Source: Symbiodinium natans (Eukaryota; Sar; Dinophyceae; Suessiales; Symbiodiniaceae). Taken from it: a stretch of 64,000 nt of DNA. Of this stretch, positions 22,245 through 32,559 are shown one piece after another. The notes under the pieces were generated by a model. The model saw nothing but the letters and a program-made list of their open reading frames with translations, was not told the origin of the DNA and did no database searches. The stretch lies in contig CAJNDS010000469.1 in the NCBI GenBank assembly GCA_905221605.1, positions 77,001 to 141,000 of the forward strand, read 5' to 3'. The position numbers were made by a program, and so were the translations under genes. Position 1 is the stretch's first letter; the number at the start of each line of letters is the position of its first letter.

Positions 22245-22367
22245 TTCGAAACCTTTGTAGCCCAGTAACCATATTCTAATAAGGGCACCCTTGTCGGGGT
22301 TAGCTACTTTATAAGTGAACCTTGAACCAAAAGAAAGGGGAAAGGCCACCACTGGGCTACCAAGGAA
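22245..22367. mobile_element. Inverted-repeat element family A, copy with GAAA direct repeats
   Basis: Ends TTTGTAGCCCAGTAACC and CACTGGGCTACCAAG. GAAA occurs just before the left end and directly after the right-end AG, the same arrangement as in the gene-borne introns. If spliced on the plus strand it would be a GA-AG intron. Reading through it produces a spurious long minus-strand frame at 21993-22556. Confidence 0.75.
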
Positions 22368-22744
22368 ATGTATAGCGCAGGGAGATAAAGTTTTGCACAC
22401 CCCGGTGTCGGGATCATACGGGTTTCGGGGCTTAGGGTGTGATCCACCCTTTTCAACTTCGAACAATGCCAAAGCCCCCGCCACTAAACCCTGAAACCTA
22501 AATCCGCAAACCCGTAAACGCGTAAACCCCTGAACCCCTAAACCCCTACACCCCAAAACCCCTAAACCGCAAAGAATCAGATTGGGGAGGTTTGGGGCGC
22601 GGAGGGGGGTCTAACCCTAGACCCTGAACCCAAGACCCCAGACCCCTAACCCCTACTGTAACCCCTAAACCCTAAACCCTAAACCCTAAACCCCTACACC
22701 CTAAACCGTAAACCCCTACGCTGTAAAGGAAGTGGGTGCCAGGC

Positions 22745-22781
22745 CTGCGGTAGCTGCCACGGCCGGTCCACGATGCGATTC
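22745..22781 (-). CDS. Candidate microexon
   Basis: Between CCTCAG and a GC donor; peptide NRIVDRPWQLPQ. Confidence 0.4.
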
Positions 22782-23014
22782 CTGAGGCGGGTTGCTAAAG
22801 GCTTCAGGGCCTCGGTGGCTTTAAGGCCTCGGAGGTTCGAAAAGGGTCTTTAGGGTTCAGGGTTTAGGGGTTGTAGTTTGTAGGGTTCAGGGTTTGTAGG
22901 GTTTAGGGCTCTAGGGAACCCAAAATCGGAGCCAACCAGCCAAGCCCCAACCACACGCCGATACCGAAGCTCGAAGCTTTGGATCCGAAATCCGCAAACC
23001 CAACACTAGACTCA

Positions 23015-23075
23015 CCAAACCTCCCCATTCTTGCAGAAGGTCTACTGGCTGCCAATGCTTCCAGGCCCCAGTGTC
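23015..23075 (-). CDS. Candidate exon with GT donor
   Basis: Peptide AWKHWQPVDLLQEWGG ending at GTGAGTC. The other strand has a CTTGCAG acceptor, so orientation is not settled. Confidence 0.4.
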
Positions 23076-23184
23076 CTAAACCCTCAACCCTAAACCTTGA
23101 AACCCAAAAACCCTAAACCCTAAACCCTAAACCCTAAACCCAAAACCCTAAACCCTAAACCCTAAACCCCACATCCTCTGGGGG

Positions 23185-23249
23185 CAGGGCCCCGCCACAC
23201 GCGTCTGCGCGTTGAAGTTGGCGAAGGCGAGCGCCATGGCCTCTGCAGC
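23185..23249 (-). CDS. Candidate exon, family unknown
   Basis: Follows CCCCCAG; peptide QAAEAMALAFANFNAQTRVA is quite convincing. Confidence 0.5.
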
Positions 23250-23436
23250 CTGGGGGAGGTTGCTTCCCTTGAGGACCACATGAATGCTAAAAGGGTTTAG
23301 AGGGTTTAGGTTTAGGGTTTAGGGTTTAGGGTTTAGGGTTTAGGGTTTAGGGTTTAGGGTTTAGGGTTTAGGGTTTAGGGTTCATGTACCCTAATGAGGA
23401 TTGTATGTAGGGTTCATGTACCCTAATAGAGCCTGA

Positions 23437-23475
23437 CTTGCCCTGACACGCGAATAGCGCCGGAAAGCCCCGCAC
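23437..23475 (-). CDS. Candidate microexon, thioredoxin-like hint
   Basis: Peptide VRGFPALFACQG after GAAG; the GFPxLF core recalls thioredoxin folds but is too short to assign. Confidence 0.4.
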
Positions 23476-23727
23476 CTTCAGGGTTTAGGGTTTAGGGTTT
23501 AGGGTTTAGGCTTTAGGGTGGGGTTCAGGTTTGGGGATCAGAGCTTAATGGGTTTAACCCATGAACCGAAAGGGCAGTGATACCAGACCTGAGTTCAAAT
23601 CCTAAACACCAATTAAAGCCTAAGCCCAATCAGCCCTAAGCCCCAAACCCTAAGCCCGAAACCCTAAACCCTAAACCCTACACCCTACTTAGGACTTCAA
23701 GCTTTAAAAAAGCTGCAAGCCCTAAAC

Positions 23728-23828
23728 TTGGGATGTTCACCCTTATACTAACATTCCTTAAATGGGATTATAATCGGGGGTACTATCATCCCTATTCAGG
23801 ACTGTTAGTATAAGGGGGAACATCCCAA
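23728..23828. mobile_element. Inverted-repeat element family B
   Basis: Near-perfect hairpin with ends TTGGGATGTTCACCC and GGGGGAACATCCCAA. Confidence 0.8.
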
Positions 23829-24127
23829 CCCAACACAAAACCCCAAACCCCGAACCCTAAGCTCTACACGAGCTGCAAACCCCAAATCTCTAAACCCTAA
23901 GCTCTACACAGGCTGCAAGCCCTAAATCCCTAAACCCTATGAGTTCTGCATAAGCCACGAACCCGAAATCCCTAAACCCCATAAGTTCTACATAAGCAGA
24001 GTTCTTCCAGGCCTCCGAGACAGACGGAGCTGCGTGAGAGAGTGGCTGCTTGTAACCCTAAACCCTAAACCCTAAACACCCTAAACCTTGATCCAGCTGA
24101 CTCTTCTTTCTTCGTGCTACATGTCTT

Positions 24128-24187
24128 GCCGGCGTGTCGCCAAGTTGTTCGTGTCAGGCGCAAAGATCACTGCGTGCGCAGGTTCCT
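24128..24187 (-). CDS. Candidate exon, family unknown
   Basis: Follows TTACAG; peptide EPAHAVIFAPDTNNLATRRQ. An island at 24003-24053 (PLSHAAPSVSEAWKN) may be the next exon. Confidence 0.5.
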
Positions 24188-24364
24188 CTGTAAGCCTTTC
24201 TGCAGGCCTACCTATAGGGGCCTGGCTTGGGTGTGAATTATGATAGTATATTAAATTTTTCATTTAATTTTGATAATACTCTTGTTTATATTTGCTATTT
24301 TTTCATCTTATAAAGGGACCCTAAGGGAATACGATGTGCTCTTCGTAGCCCTAGACATGCACCT

Positions 24365-24448
24365 TGCGGTTTCATGGCCTCTCTTCCAGCCCCGAATCAG
24401 CTGCGAGGGACGCGCGCAGGCGAGGTAGAGGTAGGCGAAGGGTCCCTA
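24365..24448 (-). CDS. Candidate exon, family unknown
   Basis: Peptide PFAYLYLACARPSQLIRGWK. Confidence 0.45.
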
Positions 24449-25168
24449 AACCCTAGAGCCTGAACCCTAAACTCTACATTAAACCCAAAACCTAAACCCC
24501 TCATCCTCCCTGGAAAACCGAAAAGCTGTAATCTTAACACAGGGTGCACTCTGAGAAACCGAATTTCGGATTATGGGTTGTGCAGGGCATGTTTAACGGA
24601 ATATGGGCAAAATCGCAGTGCTTGTAGACCTCGTAGGACTTGTGGGTTTACGTGGATTAAGGGTACTGCAGTCCCCGCAAAGTGAAATTTGGGATCCCAA
24701 AGCAATGCAGGGAGGTTGTTTGCTTTTTACTTGTATGGCTAGGTCCCTTTGCCGTGAGCTTTATGTTGCACCGCAGGCAGCTTAACCACCTAGCCAACAG
24801 CCCTAAACCCTACACCCATAACCCTAGGCCCTAAGTCCTGTAGGAGCATATGGGTTGGGGGGGCCTTAAGTGGAGCTGATACAGGGAAAGCAGGTACCGG
24901 GGGAGGGTTCAGGGTTTATGGCATTTAGCACTTTCGTCCTGGACTAAACCGACAGATTTTCACTCGTGGTGCACAATCGGCCGCGGCCTACTCTGCACCC
25001 TAGCCGTGCAAACCCGAACCTCACTCGACCCTTCTACCCAGTCCAAACCGATCGAAACTCTAAGCCTAAAGCCTAATCGACTCCTGCCCCAAACCCGGAA
25101 CCACAAACCCCGAAACGCACAACCCTGAAACCCAACTGCCCTAAACCCTAAACCCTAAACCCTAAACC

Positions 25169-25200
<32 letters not shown>

Positions 25201-25214
25201 ACCCTAAACCCTCT

Positions 25215-25330
25215 ACCCTTGCCTGCGCCCCACCACCGGCGTCCATGAGCAGCCGGCCACGGCATCGTGCACGGCCGTCCTCGCAAGAAGGGCCCAGGGC
25301 GAAAGTGGGCTCTCGCCGCCTGAAGTTTTA
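25215..25330 (-). CDS. Candidate exon, family unknown
   Basis: Peptide PWALLARTAVHDAVAGCSW; other frames are also open in this GC-rich stretch. Confidence 0.35.
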
Positions 25331-25579
25331 CTGGGAGTTGCAGCTTAGGGTTTAGGGTTTAGGATTTAGGGTTCAAGTCGGGCTCAGGGTTCAAGGTATC
25401 CTGAAGACCTAGAACTCGGAATTCTGTTTCCCCCCAAAAAAACAAGTCACTGTAGCAGTCCGTTTAGAAGTGGCAACCTAACAGAGTTTTAGGGTTTAGG
25501 GTTTAGGGTTTAGGGTAACAAACTTCTGAACGGCTTTTTGAACAACGACCCTAGAAAATCCAGGAAGGCTGCTTAAGGC

Positions 25580-25624
25580 ATGGCTTATGGTGCTGAGTCG
25601 CGGTGCGATGTCGACCAGATCGCC
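25580..25624 (-). CDS. Candidate exon, family unknown
   Basis: Follows CCAG; peptide GDLVDIAPRLSTISHA. It lies downstream of the ABCA-type D-loop exon and could continue that gene. Confidence 0.4.
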
Positions 25625-26179
25625 CTGGCTTCATGGCCAGGCGAGTTGATATGAGGAGGCTATACCCCAACACCCTGAACCCTAAACTCGAAGACCCCAG
25701 GCTTTAGGGTTTAGGGTTTCTAGCCCCAAAGCCCAACAGCAGCGAACTCCAAACACCTGGCTTGCTCTAAACACGAAGCCCTAAAACCCCTAACCTCTGA
25801 ACCGCAGAAGAAGCAAAACAAAACACTGAACCCTGAACTGCTAAAACCCTACACCCCGAACCCGCACACCGTAAACCCCAAAACTCAAACCCCAAACCCT
25901 AAACCCATAAATTTAAACCCTAAACCCTAAACCCTAAACCCTAACCCCTGAACCCCGAACTCTAAACCCCAAACCCTAAACCTTAAACCCGAAACCCTAA
26001 ACCCCAAATCCGAAACCCCAAACCCTAGACCCCAAATCCTAAACCCCAAACCCTAAACCGTAAACCCTAAACCCCAAACCCTAAACCCTAAACCCTGAAC
26101 CCCAAACCCTAAACCCTAAACCCCAAACCCTAAACCCTAAAACCCCCTTTAGGCCGGTGGGTGCGGAGCTCGGCGGGGT

Positions 26180-29100
26180 CCAGAGCGCTCGCCGCGCGGC
26201 TGGATCCAGGCCACAGCCTTGTTTGTTTAGGGTTTAGGGTTTAGGGTTTAGGGTTTAGGGTTTAGGGTTTGGGGTTTGGGGTTTGGGGTTTAGGGTTTAG
26301 GGTTTGGGGTTTGGGGTTTGGAGTTTGGAGTTTGGGGTTTGGGGTTTGGGGTTTGGGGTTTAGGGTTTAGGGTTTAGGGTTTCGGGTTTGGGGTTTGGGG
26401 TTTGGGGTTTGGGGTTTGGGGTTTAGAGTTTACCTGGAGCTTCCGAGGAGGAAAATTTCTGCTTTTTTAAGAAAACAGTGTTTTCGTGTCCGAGAACTAA
26501 CATTTGTGTTCTCGAGCGTTTTTCGGGATTATTGCAGAAGGAGACATGGGCTCATGTTTGGTGACGGCACTCTTTGCCAAGCGAAAAGCGCTCTTTCCCA
26601 GCCAAAGTGCACCCTTTGCCGACCGCTGCTTTGCCACGCTTTGCCCAAACATGGCAAGAGCACTATTTTTTTTATCGAAGAACGATTTTCCTGAGCAGCG
26701 ACTGAAATTCATGCTTCTCCAAACAACGACCAATATTTTAGTCCCCTGGAGGGTCCAGGTAGGGTTTAGGGTTTACGGTTTAGGGTTTAGGGTTTAGGGT
26801 TTGGGGTTTAGGGTTTAGGGTTAGGGTTTAGGGTTTAGGGTTTAGGGTCTAGGGTTTAGGGTTTAGGGTTCAGCAAAGGAGATTAGAGGCTTGGGACTTG
26901 ACGTGCGGCTTGGTGTGGCCAAGGCTTGCTCAGGCTGATGATCGAATGGCTGTTTTGCAACGGCACTTTGTACCCCTAAACCCTAAACCCTAAACCCTAA
27001 ACCCTAAACCCTAAACCCTCAACCCTAAACCCTAAACACTGTTGCACAGGTTGCTTCGGCTGTCAGAAGTTATGAATATGAATTCATGCTTCAAGGCTTT
27101 CGAGGCAGGGATGTTCCGCCTTATACTAACAGTCCTTCATAGGGATTACAATAGTGGGTCCTACAATCAGTATGAAAACGACTGCTAGTATAAGGGGGAA
27201 ACATCCTAAGATACATGAAAATTGAACCTTCTAGGATTCCTTTGGGGGGATTTCGAAAATAGGGATTATAGCCCCCCCCCCCCCCCATCGAATAGAATCC
27301 CAATTAAGGACTGTTAGGATAACCCTAAGCCCCAAACCCCAAACCCCAAACCCTAAACCCCAAACCCTAAACCCTAAACCCCAAACCCTAAACCCTAAAC
27401 CCTAAACCCTAAACCCTAATTTTATGCTGTAGATGTATGGGATTCGGGCTACCATGGAAGTCCTGGGCCTGGGTAAGGGGTGGGCCTGAGGGCTTGAAAG
27501 ATTGGGGATGACAGAGGCATTGCAAGAATGTGAACTACGAGGCTTGGTATTCACATGGATTTAGGGTTTCTGGGGTTTAGGGTTTAGGGTTTAGGGTTTA
27601 GGGTTTAGGGTTTACCTTACGTCTTTGGTGTGGTCCAAACGGCTCGGCTCATCGAGGATCGCCAGGGACGGCGAGCCCATCTGCCGGAGGCCGGTTTGGG
27701 GTGGTGAGGCCCTAAACCCTAAACCCTAAACCCGAAACCGGCAGCTTTGGGGGAGGCTGGATGGCCGCAGGGGTGTCATTCAAGTGAGGACCACATGAAC
27801 CCTAAAATTGGGACCATAGACCCTACACTACTGTAGTTCCTGTTAAGGTATATGAACAGACCACCCTTGTGGGGTTTATTTGGTCCTTAAGGTAAGAGGG
27901 TTTTGGGGCAGCCCAAGCTCGAAGTAAAAGAAGCGTGCTTTTGTTTCGTGCGGCTCATGTGGGAACCTATGGGTCGCTGGTCGGCGTGTAGGGCTTTTGG
28001 GGTTTGTAGGGTTACTATTGGCTGGCGCTTCGGGTATGTAGTACTTAGGGCGTATATTTGTCCGAGGGTTTTGGGCGTAGAGGTTTTTCTGCTAGCGACA
28101 CCAAAAGGGCCACCTGCTATGTACATGAGATACAAGCGCTATAGATTCTACCTCATCTATGTTGTAGGGTATGCAGTGTTGACAGTGTTTTGAGGTACCT
28201 TTCTGTTTTCTGTCGAGTTTGTGGGGTTTCTCTTTGGCATTCAATGGGAGAGGGGTCTTAAGATTGCGATTGAGAGTTGGAAGACGACAGGAGAAGCCGC
28301 TGTGCTACTGAAGTCCTGGAACCCAGGATCAGTTTCCGTTGAAGGAGCTGCTCTCACCCATGTCCTTCACCTCGAAAAGGAGTTAGGCCCTAAACCCGAA
28401 ACCTCGACCCAAAAACCAAAACAAATCCCAACCGTACACCCCTAAACCCCTAAGCCCCCAACCCCCTAAATCCCCCACAAAACCCCCCAAACCCCCCCAA
28501 ACCCACCCAAAACCCCCAAAACCCCCAAAACCCCCAAAACCCCAAAAACCCCCAAAACCCCCAAAACCCCCAAAACCCCCCAAAGCCCCCAAAACCCCCA
28601 AAACCCCAAAACCCACAGCCCACAAACCCAAACCCCCCCCTAAACCCTGAAAACCCTAAACCCTTACTAATTAAACCCTAAATAAACCCACCCTAAACGC
28701 TAAACCCTCAACCCTCAACCCTAAACCCCAAACCCCATGCCCAGCCAGCGCCAAGGCTGCCGACAGCTTCCGCCGGTTGCCACCACTGAGGACCTCGACC
28801 CTCAACCCTAGAGGCTCAACCCCAAACTCGGGTTTCGGGTTTAGGGTTTAGGGATTAAGGATTAGGGTTTAGGGATTAGGGATTAGGGTTTAGGGATTAG
28901 GGTTTAAGGTTTAGGGTTCAAAACCTTCACACCCTAAACCCCAAACCCTCAAACCCAACCCCTAAACCCTATTTTTTCAGGCATGGGGGGCCGCCTTTTT
29001 TTTGTTTGCTTTTCAGGGTGCTTTGTGTCTTTGAACTTTTGGAGTTTGCGGGCTGGATGTGGCGGTAGGAATGCAGTGGGGTCAAGGCGTTTGCGGCCCA

Positions 29101-32100
29101 CAGCCTTAGGGCCAAGGGACCGGAGAGGCAAAGAAGAGCCGGAAGGAACCCCGAAGCCCAACCAGCTAGAAAAACAACTTGCAAGTCGTGAACATACTCT
29201 TGACATAAATATGGAGATCATATGGAGGTATTCTTCTATCTGGGGGCGGGGGGGGGGCGGTTGTGCCCCTTGTAGGCACCTTTTATCGCAGGTTCGTCTA
29301 AACCCTGAACCCTAGCCGCCCTCAAGTAGACGCAACAGTTAGACCTGCATATGCAGAAGCTTCGGGTCTACAGGGCCTCTACATTCATGTTTTCCGCTTG
29401 CATCTAAACATTCCTTGGTCTCTGAAACCTATTCAACCTTCCTCACCTCCCCTGCCCGCCTCCACACCCACAAGCCCTCTGGTTAGTGAGGCCTACTTCT
29501 TGATCGTGCTGCCTTCGGGGGTTAGGGAACAAGCTGGAACTTGGGGGCGAAGGCACTATGGAAAAAGCCCCAGACCGAAACCCCTCTTCAACTCGCCTCG
29601 GCACGCCGTCGCGCCTCGGGAGAGGATGTGTGGGCTTCGGAAGGTGCAGGGTTGAGGATTTTGGGCATCTGGGTCTGCTTCGTGTGTGAGAGTGGTATTT
29701 TTGCAGAGCATGACTTCCCTCTAGTAGTATCGTCAATGTTATGTAGAACTGTGGTAATCAAAGATATCAGTCATGTCTGTCTTGGGACAGCCACAGACCA
29801 AGGTTCAGATGATTTGGGGTTTCAGGTTCTGGGTCTAGGGATTGTCCCCAACCAGTTGAAAGCTGCACGCGAAGCTATCATGGATTCCCCTACTACCCCC
29901 CCTCTCTATACGACCCCCCCCCCCCCCCTCTGCTGCTAAGAAAGCCAGGAAGCCAAGAACCTTGGGGGACCAAATGAACCCTACCATCGGCATCATCTCC
30001 TACTACCATTATGGTTGAGGTGTATGGACATCTACCCTAATTCTGCTGCTACATTGTTATCTTTCACCCTCACTAAGGCATATGGACCATACACCCGAGA
30101 ACCTCAAGCCCTCCCAGGGAAAACCCCCCCAGCCGACCTCTACCCCCAAACCCCAAACCCCAAACCCCAAACCCTAAACCCTAAACCCTAAACCCTAAAA
30201 CCCACACCCAAAACCCTGAACCCTAAACCCTGAACCCCAGGGCTGCCCCACGTTCTTTGCCAGCTTGAAGTCCTGTAGCGCCTCCTCCACCGCCTCTTGG
30301 AGAAAAAATGTACCGGGGGATGGTCTGGGTTTTTGTAGGGTTTAGGGTTTAGGGTTTAGGGTTTAGGGTTTAGGGTTTAGGGTTTAGGGTTTAGGGTTTA
30401 GGGTTTAGGACTTGGGGTTTAGGGTTTAGGGTAAGAAGTATGGACTTTCCAAGCACGGGTTTTGGGCGCACTTAGGCGTGGGGGGGGGGGGGGGGGGGGG
30501 GCGTTCCAAAAGGTCCCCGCAATGAACTTTGATTCCACAGTGCTTGGGGCTCTTCAGCTTGAAAAACAAGCCAGATGCTTAGAACTGATGCGAAACTACC
30601 CATGGTCTCTTCACCATCTTGTTCGATGGCCTGCGACACCAACACATTGGCCATAAACCCTAGAGTAAAATAAATCCTTATGAACTCTAAACCCAAACCC
30701 TAAACCCCGAACCCCAAACTAAACTCGAGCGGCCCTTCAAGTTTTGCTTGCGAGGGCTTGGACTTCAACTCAACACACTATCTTAACGTACATCTCCTAG
30801 ATACAAGGGGGTCCAGGGTTTAGGGTTTGCTATTCCTACTGAATAAGGAAAGCGATGTTTTAAGTCCAACCGTCGGCCAAGTAAGTTTAAGAACCCAAAC
30901 CCACTATCGTTGAGTAGGCCGTCTAGGAATCCTATAGATGGGGTTCCATAGTATCAACCTACAAGAAAGTAGGTTCGAGGTTCGTAAGGCAAACCTTAAA
31001 CCACAAACCCTGAACTCTAAACCCTAAAACCCAAACCCCAAACCTTAAACCCAAAAACCTAGACCCTGAGCTCTAAGCCCTAAGCCCTAAGCCGAAACCC
31101 TAATTCCTGAACCCTAAACCCTAAACCCTACTAAACCCTAAACCCTAAACCCCAGGCCCTAAACCCTATAAACCCTAAACCCTAAACCCTAAACCCTAAA
31201 CCCTAAACCCTAAACCCTAAACCCTAAACCCTAAACCCTAAACCCTAATCTAAACCCTAAACCCTAAACCCTAAACCCTGAACCCTACACACCCCAGACC
31301 TGTAGGAAGGATCTACTTGAAGGCTGCTGGCCTGTTTCGGAAGACCGCGGATGGAGGCGTAGAGCTCCAGATGGTCCTGGGGCCGTCGCAGCTCCGAAAG
31401 GTTTAGGGTTTAGGGTTTAGGGTTTAGGGTTTAGGGTTTAGGGTTTAGGGTTTAGGGTTTAGGGTTTAGGGTTTAGGGTTTAGGGTTTAGGTTTAGGGTT
31501 TAGGGTTTAGGGATTAGGGAAGTTTAAGGGAAGTTTATAAGGTTTCGGCATGAGGGTTTGGGGCATACTTCTCGTACCTACTTTGGGGGCTCCTAGACAC
31601 AAAAAAAGGGTTTAGGGTTTAGGGTTTAGGGTTTAGGGTTTAGGGTTTAGGGTTTAGGGTTTAGGGTTTAGGGTTTAGGGTTGATTCATGCTATAGGCTT
31701 TCAGGGTTTCAGGGTCCTCAAGGGCCAACGGAACCCTAAAATCGGGATCATCTACCCCTTTCTAGAGTAAGCACCGTTGAAGTATATGAACCATCAACCG
31801 TTTAGGTTGGGATGTTCCCCCCTGTACCAACAGTCCTTATGAATAGGGATTGTAGTAATTATCCCCTATTTTTATCCCCATTAAGGACTGCTAGTATAAG
31901 GAGGAACATCCTAACAAAAACCCCTTCAACCGGTAACCCTAAACCTTAGACTCTTGTAGCGTTCCTTTGGATTTTTAAGGTTCTGCCGGCTTTGCTGTAC
32001 ATCTCAAAGGGAACTTTGCAGCCCAAAAGCCTGGCTCAACAAGAGTTTTGATAACTTTGTTTAGGGTTTAGGGCGTAGGGTTTAGAGTTTAGGGTTTAGG

Positions 32101-32400
32101 GCTCAAAGAAGACCCCTGTATATAATGGTCATCTGATGGTCGTAAGGTCCATATTGTGGGCATCGGGGTAGCCAAGTAGTCGGCTGTATCAGCTCATAAC
32201 ACATCCGCCGCCCCACGAAGGAAAGAAACCCTAACCCTAAACCCAAACCCTAAACCCTCAACCCTCAACCCTAAATCCTAGACCCTAAAAACCCAAAGTC
32301 CTTGACCCTCAACCCTCAACCCCAAACCCTAGACCCTAAACCCCTCTCCTGTACAGTCAGGAGCTCCAAAAGTGCATCGAACTGAGGGCAGTAGCCCAGC
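26180..32400 (-). CDS. ABC transporter, ABCA-type nucleotide-binding domain, multi-exon
   Basis: ATP-binding domain of a membrane transporter, most like the ABCA (lipid transporter) subfamily. Exons in order on the minus strand are 32349-32400 (LGYCPQFDALLELLTVQ, the Q-loop region), 31332-31376 (DHLELYASIRGLPKQ), 30252-30293 (AVEEALQDFKLAKN), 28746-28793 (VLSGGNRRKLSAALAL, the ABC signature), 27644-27680 (MGSPSLAILDEP, Walker B) and 26180-26217 (CGLDPAARRALW, the D-loop; 3' end approximate). Phases agree across all five joins, and the donors are GA, GC, GT, GC and GC. The LSGGNRRKLS form of the signature is typical of ABCA proteins. A possible preceding exon near 32740-32790 reads SVSAGQVSMH. 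The Walker A exon, membrane domains and any second ATPase domain were not found. The 27 kb island at 26880-26985 falls inside the last intron and is either intronic or alternative. Confidence 0.85.
26430..26760. other. Unique island in an ABCA-type intron region
   Basis: Overlapping open frames on both strands, with repetitive TTTGCC and CACTTT wording. No family motif. It lies downstream of the D-loop exon's acceptor side and is probably intronic. Confidence 0.3.
26880..26985 (-). CDS. Candidate exon-like island inside an ABCA-type intron
   Basis: Open peptide QSAVAKQPFDHQPEQALATP, but the Walker B and D-loop exons on either side join in frame without it. Confidence 0.25.
27108..27209. mobile_element. 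Inverted-repeat element family B
   Basis: Ends GGGATGTTCCGCCTTATAC and GTATAAGGGGGAAACATCC. Adjacent sequence to 27320 holds a second partial copy (ATCCCAATTAAGGACTGTTA). Confidence 0.75.
27781..27893. mobile_element. Family C inverted-repeat element
   Basis: Left arm GAGGACCACATGAACCC, right arm GGGTTTATTTGGTCCTTAAGG, with the TATACCC/GTATATGAAC centre typical of the family. Confidence 0.7.
27890..28620. other. Intronic stretch of the ABCA-type gene with a CCCCCAAAA repeat
   Basis: 27900-28390 is unique with open frames on both strands (plus KTTGEAAVLLKSWNPGSV is the most protein-like); 28440-28620 is a CCCCCAAAA-type simple repeat. Confidence 0.35.
28960..29950. other. Intronic stretch of the ABCA-type gene, unique sequence
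   Basis: Lies between the joined exons at 28.79 and 30.25 kb. Frames on both strands are open for 60-130 codons but without recognisable motifs; low-complexity P/S-rich wording suggests chance. Confidence 0.3.
31150..31285 (-). repeat. Telomeric CCCTAAA array
   Basis: About 18 heptamers on the donor side of the ABCA-type exon at 31332-31376. Confidence 0.95.
31401..31515 (+). repeat. Telomeric TTTAGGG array
   Basis: About 15 heptamers on the acceptor side of the same ABCA-type exon, in the opposite orientation to the array at 31.2 kb. A further array lies at 31608-31682. Confidence 0.95.
31807..31913. mobile_element. Inverted-repeat element family B
   Basis: Ends TTGGGATGTTCCCCCC and GGAGGAACATCCTAA. 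It lies in an intron of the ABCA-type gene. Confidence 0.75.
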
Positions 32401-32559
32401 CTGCGCTCGGCCCCACATGGCATTCAGGGTTTAGGGTTTTTAGGGTTTTTGGGGTTTAGGGTTTTTAGGGTTTTTAGGGTTTAGGGTTTTTGGGGTTTAG
32501 GGTGTATCGTTTAGGGTTTAGGGTTTGGGGTTTGGTGTTTACGGTTTAGGGTTTGCGGC

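Noticed and set aside
21993-22556. A 187-codon minus-strand open frame, the second longest in the window
   Set aside because: It reads straight through a family A inverted-repeat element and telomere-like sequence; no motif, so taken as chance.
23550-23622. Possible tRNA, because of GAGTTCAAATCC resembling a T-arm
   Set aside because: No matching acceptor stem or anticodon arm could be paired around it.
26880-26985. Exon of the ABCA-type gene
   Set aside because: The Walker B and D-loop exons on either side join in frame without it, so it was kept only as a low-confidence island.
28383-28631. Gly/Phe-rich minus-strand frame (GFGGFGG pattern)
   Set aside because: Translation of a CCCCCAAAA simple repeat; mimics an FG-repeat protein by composition only.
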